From Rhizobacter sp. SG703 (lineage in GTDB: Bacteria > Pseudomonadota > Gammaproteobacteria > Burkholderiales > Burkholderiaceae_C): DNA of 64,000 nt. Below are positions 59,504-64,000 of the stretch, in pieces (position 1 is the stretch's first letter; the number at the start of each line of letters is the position of its first letter). Made by a program: the position numbers and the translations under genes. The stretch covers positions 1 to 64,000 of the forward strand of contig NZ_JAAZQK010000003.1 of NCBI RefSeq assembly GCF_012275445.1, written 5' to 3'. Below the pieces are notes generated by a model. That model saw nothing but the letters and a program-made list of their open reading frames with translations, did no database searches and was not told where the DNA came from.

Positions 59504-60492
59504 GCGGGGCGCATCCCCAGCTTGTCGAGCAGCGCGCGGTCGGCCTGCACGTCCGGGTTGCCGGTGGTCAGCAGCTTGTCGCCGTAGAAGATCGAATTGG
59601 CGCCGGCCGTGAAGCACAGTGCCTGCACCGCCTCGCCGAGCGCCTGGCGGCCGGCCGACAGGCGCACGCGGGCCTTCGGCATCGTGATGCGCGCCACCGC
59701 GATCGTGCGCACGAACTCCAGCGGGTCGAGCTGCGCCGTGCCGTGCAGCGGCGTGCCTTCGACCTGCACCAGGTTGTTGATCGGCACCGATTCCGGGTAC
59801 GGGTCGAGGTTGGCCAGCGCGCCGATCAGGCCGGCCCGTTGCGCCCGCGTCTCGCCCATGCCGACGATGCCGCCGGCGCACACCTTGACGCCGGCGCCGC
59901 GCACGCGCTGCAGCGTGTCGAGGCGGTCCTGGTACTGGCGGGTGCGCACGATGTCGCCGTAGAACTCCGGCGCGGTGTCGAGGTTGTGGTTGTAGTAGTC
60001 GAGGCCGGCGTTCTGCAGCTGCTCGGCATGGCCGTCTTCGAGCATGCCGAGCGTCGCGCAGGTCTCGAGGCCCAGCGACTTCACCGCGGCGACCAGCTCG
60101 GCCACCTTCTCGATGTCGCGGTCTTTCGGGCCGCGCCACGCGGCTCCCATGCAGAAGCGCGAGGCACCGGCGGCCTGCGCGCGGCGCGCGGCGTCGAGCA
60201 CGGCTTCAGTTTCCATCAGCTTGCCGGCTTCGACGCCGGTGTCGTAGCGCGCGGCCTGCGGGCAGTAGCTGCAGTCTTCGGGGCAGCCGCCGGTCTTGAT
60301 CGACAGCAGCGTCGACAGCTGCACCTCGGCCGGGTCGAAGTGTTCGCGATGCACGGTCTGCGCGCGGAACATCAGCTCGGTGAACGGCAGCTCGAACAGG
60401 GCTTCGATGTCGGCCACCTGCCAGCGGTCGGTCGGCGCGGCTTGCGGGGCGGCGCGGGTCACGAGGTGGACGGGGGCTTCGTGGATCGTCAT
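59500..60492 (-). CDS. bioB: Biotin synthase BioB
   Basis: The product is 330 aa. The radical-SAM cluster motif CPEDCSYC has Cys70, Cys74 and Cys77. Other conserved parts are KTGGC, the YNHNLDT segment, the GGIVGMGE motif, and the C-terminal [14 protein letters not shown]. It inserts sulfur into dethiobiotin. It is the first gene of the bioB-panB-panC run. An inverted repeat 52 bp upstream of its start may be an operator. Confidence 0.96.
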   Translation of the reverse strand: MTIHEAPVHLVTRAAPQAAPTDRWQVADIEALFELPFTELMFRAQTVHREHFDPAEVQLSTLLSIKTGGCPEDCSYCPQAARYDTGVEAGKLMETEAVLDAARRAQAAGASRFCMGAAWRGPKDRDIEKVAELVAAVKSLGLETCATLGMLEDGHAEQLQNAGLDYYNHNLDTAPEFYGDIVRTRQYQDRLDTLQRVRGAGVKVCAGGIVGMGETRAQRAGLIGALANLDPYPESVPINNLVQVEGTPLHGTAQLDPLEFVRTIAVARITMPKARVRLSAGRQALGEAVQALCFTAGANSIFYGDKLLTTGNPDVQADRALLDKLGMRPA

Positions 60493-60543
60493 GCGCGGGG
60501 TCGGGCAGTGAGGGTGGCGCAGTCTAAACGCCCGACGGCCCCA

Positions 60544-60560
60544 AATTGGTCAGGCCAATT
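60544..60560 (-). promoter_or_regulatory. Inverted repeat upstream of bioB, candidate operator
   Basis: aattgg-tcagg-ccaatt is a perfect 6-bp inverted repeat in the 80-bp gap between bioB and scpA. The aattggt...ccaatt pattern resembles operators of GntR-family regulators such as PdhR. No convincing sigma-70 promoter could be assigned around it. Confidence 0.35.
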
Positions 60561-60572
60561 CGGGCCGATACT

Positions 60573-61412
60573 TCAGGCGGGTTGATAGGCCAGCCGCACG
60601 TAGATCGGCGCAAACGCTTCCGCCTGCGTGATCTCCAGCAGGTGCTCGCGCGCCAGTTCGAGCATCGCGATGAATGTCACCACCAGCACCTGCGGGCCGC
60701 GGGTCAGGTCGAACAGCTCCTCGAACATCGCGAAGCGCCGGCCCTGCAGCCCGCGCAGCACGATGCTCATGTGCTCGCGCACGCTCAGTTCCTCGCGGGT
60801 GATCGTGTGGTGCTGGTTCAGCTTCGCGCGCTTCAGGATGTCGGCCCAGGCGGCGCGCAGCTCGTCGATCTCGACGTCGGGGAAGCGCGGCGTCAGCGAC
60901 TGCTCGATGGTCACCTGCGCGCGCAGGAAATCGCGGCCCAGCACCGGCAGGCGGTCGAGCGCGGCCGCGGCCAGCTTGATCTGCTCGTATTCCAGCAGCC
61001 GGCGCACCAGCTCGGCGCGCGGGTCCTCGGGCTCCTGGCCTTCGGCGACCTTCTTCGGCGGCAGCAGCATGCGCGACTTGATCTCGATCAGCATCGCCGC
61101 CATCAGCAGGTATTCGCTGGCGAGCTCGAGGTTGGTCTTGCGGATCTGGTCGACATACGCCAGGTACTGGCGCGTCACGCTGGCCAGCGGGATGTCGAGG
61201 ATGTTGAAGTTCTGCTTGCGGATCAGGTAGAGCAGCAAGTCGAGCGGGCCTTCGAAGGCCTCGAGGAAGACCTCCAGCGCATCCGGCGGGATGTACAGGT
61301 CGGTCGGCATCGTGAACAGCGGCTCGCCATACAGGCGCGCCACCGCGACGTGGTCGACCACATGGGGCACTGCCGCATCGGGCGCGGCCTGCGCCAGGGC
61401 GTCTTCGCTCAC
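60573..61412 (-). CDS. scpA: Segregation and condensation protein ScpA
   Basis: The product is 279 aa with a GTG start (61412). The N-terminal kleisin region contains FEGPLDLLLYLIRKQNFNIL (about 53-72), followed by the long helical middle, the acidic EPEDPRAELVRRLLEYE linker and the C-terminal winged helix. It links SMC heads in the chromosome condensation complex. It follows the DUF3460 gene, an order seen in other Burkholderiales. Confidence 0.95.
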   Translation of the reverse strand: MSEDALAQAAPDAAVPHVVDHVAVARLYGEPLFTMPTDLYIPPDALEVFLEAFEGPLDLLLYLIRKQNFNILDIPLASVTRQYLAYVDQIRKTNLELASEYLLMAAMLIEIKSRMLLPPKKVAEGQEPEDPRAELVRRLLEYEQIKLAAAALDRLPVLGRDFLRAQVTIEQSLTPRFPDVEIDELRAAWADILKRAKLNQHHTITREELSVREHMSIVLRGLQGRRFAMFEELFDLTRGPQVLVVTFIAMLELAREHLLEITQAEAFAPIYVRLAYQPA

Positions 61413-61448
61413 GAGGGGAATCCGTTCGGTGTCGCGTTCCGGCCCGGA

Positions 61449-61649
61449 TCAGTGCCCGGTCTGGTAGACGTAGGGCTGCTGCGGCACCTGGGCGTCGCGG
61501 TACTCGCTCTGCGCGTCGCGGTCGACCGGCTTGTCCCACAGCAGCTGGCGGCCCTGCAGCATCCGGTCCGACAGCGTCGGGTCCTTGGCCTTCAGCTCCT
61601 CGATGAACGAGGTGGTGTCGGACTTGTAGGCTTTCCAGAAGAGCGGCAT
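61449..61649 (-). CDS. DUF3460 family protein
   Basis: The product is 66 aa, a complete member of the small DUF3460 family (YKSDTTSFIEELKAKDPTL ... GRQLLWDKP). It is Pro/Gln/Tyr-rich at the C terminus, with no signal peptide or TM. The family is largely restricted to betaproteobacteria and commonly sits upstream of scpA, as here with a 36-bp gap. Function unknown. Confidence 0.88.
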   Translation of the reverse strand: MPLFWKAYKSDTTSFIEELKAKDPTLSDRMLQGRQLLWDKPVDRDAQSEYRDAQVPQQPYVYQTGH

Positions 61650-61700
61650 GGTCGGGGCCAGGTGAGCGGGAGGAGGGCGGATTTTAGCCGGGCTCGCCGA

Positions 61701-62372
61701 TCAGGCTTCGACGCGGCGCACGCTCTCGGCCAGCTTCAGGAAATCGTTCGGCTCGCCGACGATCCCGCGGGCCAGCTGGTCGAGCAGCGCCGACGTCACC
61801 TGGAACGCCGCAAACGTGGCCGTCACGGTCTCCAGCCCGTCCAGGTTCATCAGCTGGAAGGCCAGCTTGCCTTCGTCGTGGTCGGGCAGCAGCCGCAGCG
61901 TCAGCACCACGTCGGCGATGAAGCTGAAGCGCACCTGCTCCAGCCGGCCGTTGTCGGGGTGGCGGATCCATTCGGTTTCAGCGGCGATGCCGGCCTGGCG
62001 CAGCCGGGATTCCAGTCTCTCGATCTCGGGCGGGAAATCCTTGTTCAGCGTGAGCTTGCGGCCGCTCGTCTGCTGCGCGTGGATCACCACATGGTCGAAG
62101 ACCTCCTGGCCGCGGTGCTGCTTGCGTCGGGCGTCGACCCGGAAATCGCGGCGTTTCAGGCCTTCGAGTGCGGTCACCTTGTCGAGCGAAAAACGCACCG
62201 GCGCCGTCGGCAGCAGCACGTTGAGCTGCTGCGCCAGGTCCATCCAGTAGTGCCAGGTGGTCTTGCAGGCGGCTTCGACCAGCGCAGCGTTGCGGGCCAG
62301 CGTGGCGGTGTCCTCCGTCTGCTTTGACTTCAGCGCATCGGCCTGGCGCTTCAGGTCGTCCAGAAAACCCAC
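61701..62372 (-). CDS. Conserved hypothetical protein
   Basis: The product is 223 aa with a GTG start at 62372 preceded by a strong gaggagg. It opens with a helical, charged stretch (MGFLDDLKRQADALKSKQ), then a mixed alpha/beta domain with no signal peptide, TM or recognised catalytic motif. It looks cytoplasmic and complete. I recall similar proteins in other Burkholderiales but no assigned function. It is divergent from the spermidine-synthase-like gene. Confidence 0.8.
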   Translation of the reverse strand: MGFLDDLKRQADALKSKQTEDTATLARNAALVEAACKTTWHYWMDLAQQLNVLLPTAPVRFSLDKVTALEGLKRRDFRVDARRKQHRGQEVFDHVVIHAQQTSGRKLTLNKDFPPEIERLESRLRQAGIAAETEWIRHPDNGRLEQVRFSFIADVVLTLRLLPDHDEGKLAFQLMNLDGLETVTATFAAFQVTSALLDQLARGIVGEPNDFLKLAESVRRVEA

Positions 62373-62483
62373 GGAACCTCCTCTTCATCGAGTGACGGAT
62401 TGTTTCGCGGCAGCATACCGATGCCGGGTGACGGAAACATCCCCCCTTATGATGGGAAAAACCAAACAAGGGCGCGGCGCCCG

Positions 62484-63236
62484 ATGACGCCTCCCGATTT
62501 CCCGATGGCCGACGACAGCCCGCCGCTGGTTCGCGCAACCCTCGATGCGCAGGTGCTGCAGTTCTCCGATGCAGAGATCCAGAGTCGCATGCGCCTGCTG
62601 GACCCGCATGCGCTGGACCTGCAGTACACCCAACTGATGATGGGCTTCCTGATGTTCATCGCGGCGCCCACGCGCGTGGCGATGATCGGGCTGGGCGGCG
62701 GCTCGATCGCCAAGTTCTGCCACCGCCACCTGCGCCGCACGCGGCTCGATGTGGCCGAGATCAACCCCCAGGTGATTGCATTGCGCGACCGGTTCCACCT
62801 GCCGCCGGACGACGACCGGCTGTCGGTGCTGCAGGTCGACGGAGCGCGTTTCGTCAGCGAGACGGCGGTGCGTTACGACGCCCTGCTGGTCGACGGCTTC
62901 GACCGCCACGGCCTGCCGCGGCAGCTGTGCTCTCAGCGCTTCTATGACGACTGTGCCGATGCGCTGCAGCCCACCGGCGTGCTGGCGGCCAACCTGCATG
63001 CCAACCATGCCGAGCAGCCGGTGTGGCTGGAGCGCATCGGGCGCAGCTTCGGCCATGAGCCGCTGGTGGTGCATGACGACGACCGCAGCAATTGCGTCGT
63101 GTTCGCGAGCCGTGTGGCGTTGCGGCTGGCGCCGGGCACCTCGACATGCCCGCCGGGCCTTGCGTCAGCCGGCTGGCCGCCCCTGGCGGACGCGTTCAGG
63201 CTCATCGTGTCGCGGATGGGTATCCGGGCTGCCTGA
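62484..63236 (+). CDS. Spermidine synthase-like methyltransferase-fold protein
   Basis: The product is 250 aa from the ATG at 62484; an ATG at 62505 or a TTG at 62400 are alternatives. The nucleotide-binding motif MIGLGGGSIAKF is near residue 70. It is followed by VAEINPQVI, an acidic DGARFV and the LLVDGFDRHG segment, as in SpeE-like spermidine synthase-fold proteins. The N-terminal substrate part is short and there is no obvious polyamine-site signature. It may therefore be one of the many SpeE-like proteins of unknown substrate. Confidence 0.82.
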   Translation: MTPPDFPMADDSPPLVRATLDAQVLQFSDAEIQSRMRLLDPHALDLQYTQLMMGFLMFIAAPTRVAMIGLGGGSIAKFCHRHLRRTRLDVAEINPQVIALRDRFHLPPDDDRLSVLQVDGARFVSETAVRYDALLVDGFDRHGLPRQLCSQRFYDDCADALQPTGVLAANLHANHAEQPVWLERIGRSFGHEPLVVHDDDRSNCVVFASRVALRLAPGTSTCPPGLASAGWPPLADAFRLIVSRMGIRAA

Positions 63237-63353
63237 CCGGGGCAGTTTGGAGTGTGTCCACTGTCGTGTCTCTTGCTGGGAATCAAATCCCGGCTGCGGT
63301 TACTTACTCCACGGTTCTGCGTTGAAACGCAAGCCGCTTCATCGCAGCATCTC

Positions 63354-63358
63354 AGGAG
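63354..63358 (+). promoter_or_regulatory. Ribosome binding site deciding a TTG start
   Basis: aggag at 63354-63358 is six bases before ttg at 63365, the best start for the downstream frame. No ATG or GTG with comparable spacing exists in that frame nearby. Confidence 0.7.
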
Positions 63359-63364
63359 TGGAAA

Positions 63365-63913
63365 TTGAGCTATTCAACAGCGCCTTTGCAAGCATCTCCG
63401 CGTCGGCCCTCGGTGGGTGCGACGACTGGCAGTCAACCCCAGACCTCAAGTCGTGCCACGGAAAGCGAGAAGGCAAAGGGGACTCTGCAAACTGTTTTTC
63501 AGCAGCCCGAAACTTCCCAGCGTGACCTCGACGAGCGCGTCATCACCGAAGCATTGAACAGGGGTGTCGATCACCTGGATCCCTATCAAAAGTCGGCCGT
63601 GCTGATGACCCGCGTGCTGTGCCTTTTTCTTCCCAAAGAGTTGGAGACGGCGGGAAGGCTGCGCGCCGGGACGGTAGCGCTGCTCAAAGACCCCTCTTCC
63701 CTGAAAGCAGCCGAAGCGTTGTACATCCTTGCGAAAAGTGCTGTGCCTTCTGCCGACAAGAGCATCGGCACTGCATTGAGGGGGAATCGCCAAGCTTCGT
63801 GCCAACCAGACCTTCAATTTGCCAAGTATCTGATCAATATCTCACCGCTCTCGACAGACCCTGCCGTGTGGAAGACCGTACTTTCCAAGTGCGAGCCGCT
63901 CGTCCTCCGCTGA
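63365..63913 (+). CDS. Unrecognised protein with Ser/Thr/Pro/Gln-rich N terminus, TTG start
   Basis: The product is 182 aa from a TTG with a well-placed aggag. I do not recognise it. Residues 1-45 are disordered and rich in Ser, Thr, Pro and Gln (MSYSTAPLQASPRRPSVGAT). Residues about 50-180 look alpha-helical, with no TM. Base composition is lower in GC than its neighbours, as for the gene at 56226. The polar N terminus is of the sort seen in type III effectors, but no sequence match or secretion locus is visible. A 128-bp upstream region precedes it. Confidence 0.65.
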   Translation: MSYSTAPLQASPRRPSVGATTGSQPQTSSRATESEKAKGTLQTVFQQPETSQRDLDERVITEALNRGVDHLDPYQKSAVLMTRVLCLFLPKELETAGRLRAGTVALLKDPSSLKAAEALYILAKSAVPSADKSIGTALRGNRQASCQPDLQFAKYLINISPLSTDPAVWKTVLSKCEPLVLR

Positions 63914-63940
63914 GCGTGCGCAGGTGGCGTCAAGCCGAGC

Positions 63941-64000
63941 TCAACGCACCCGCAACCCCGGCGTCGCCCCCGTCCACGGCTCCAGCACGTACAGCCCGGG
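63941..64000 (-). CDS. C-terminal end of an unidentified minus-strand gene (partial)
   Basis: Reading in from the window edge on the minus strand gives 19 residues, ending LEPWTGATPGLRVR, then a TGA at 63941-63943. GC content and codon use fit a genuine gene. Too little is present to name a family. Confidence 0.5.
   Translation of the reverse strand, partial: PGLYVLEPWTGATPGLRVR

Overview
The window is GC-rich bacterial DNA, most likely from a Burkholderiales betaproteobacterium of the Rubrivivax/Roseateles/Leptothrix type. This is inferred from the 5S rRNA tail, the PA2778/PA2779, DUF1415 and DUF3460 family proteins, and the scpA-bioB-panB-panC neighbourhood. It opens on the last bases of a 5S rRNA and its terminator, so an rRNA operon lies just upstream.

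Positions 227-8973 are ordinary chromosome: a lectin-like lipoprotein, a DUF1415 protein, a YgjP-type metallopeptidase, a YbbA/YbbP-like ABC transporter translationally coupled to miaA, a Bcr/CflA drug exporter, and a PA2779/PA2778 pair.

Positions 9127-56038 hold the centrepiece: a roughly 47-kb, twelve-gene, same-strand biosynthetic operon. It encodes a type II thioesterase, six single-module type I polyketide synthases, two EamA/DMT transporters, a bimodular NRPS and two alpha/beta hydrolases. Almost every gene junction is a start/stop overlap or a gap of a few bases. The PKS domain orders are A KS-AT-DH-KR-ACP; B KS-AT-DH-ER-KR-ACP; C KS-AT-MT-ACP; D KS-AT-DH-MT-ER-KR-ACP; E KS-AT-MT-KR-ACP; F KS-AT-DH-ER-KR-ACP. 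The NRPS is TubC_N-C-A-PCP-C-A-PCP, and its adenylation pocket residues read as threonine then glycine. Terminal docking elements support the order A to F to NRPS. If colinear and fully active, the line would make starter-CH=CH-CH2CH2-CO-CH(CH3)-CH2-CH(CH3)-CH(OH)-CH(CH3)-CH2CH2-CO-Thr-Gly. I recognise no known pathway with this layout. There is no loading module and no terminal TE domain.

Positions 56039-57814 are visibly lower in GC: one unrecognised protein with an effector-like N terminus, then a gene-poor stretch containing a decayed copy of the last hydrolase's 3' end. Positions 57815-62372 on the minus strand are housekeeping: panC, panB, bioB, scpA, a DUF3460 protein and a conserved hypothetical. 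A spermidine-synthase-like protein, a second lower-GC effector-like protein with a TTG start, and the C terminus of an unidentified minus-strand gene close the window.
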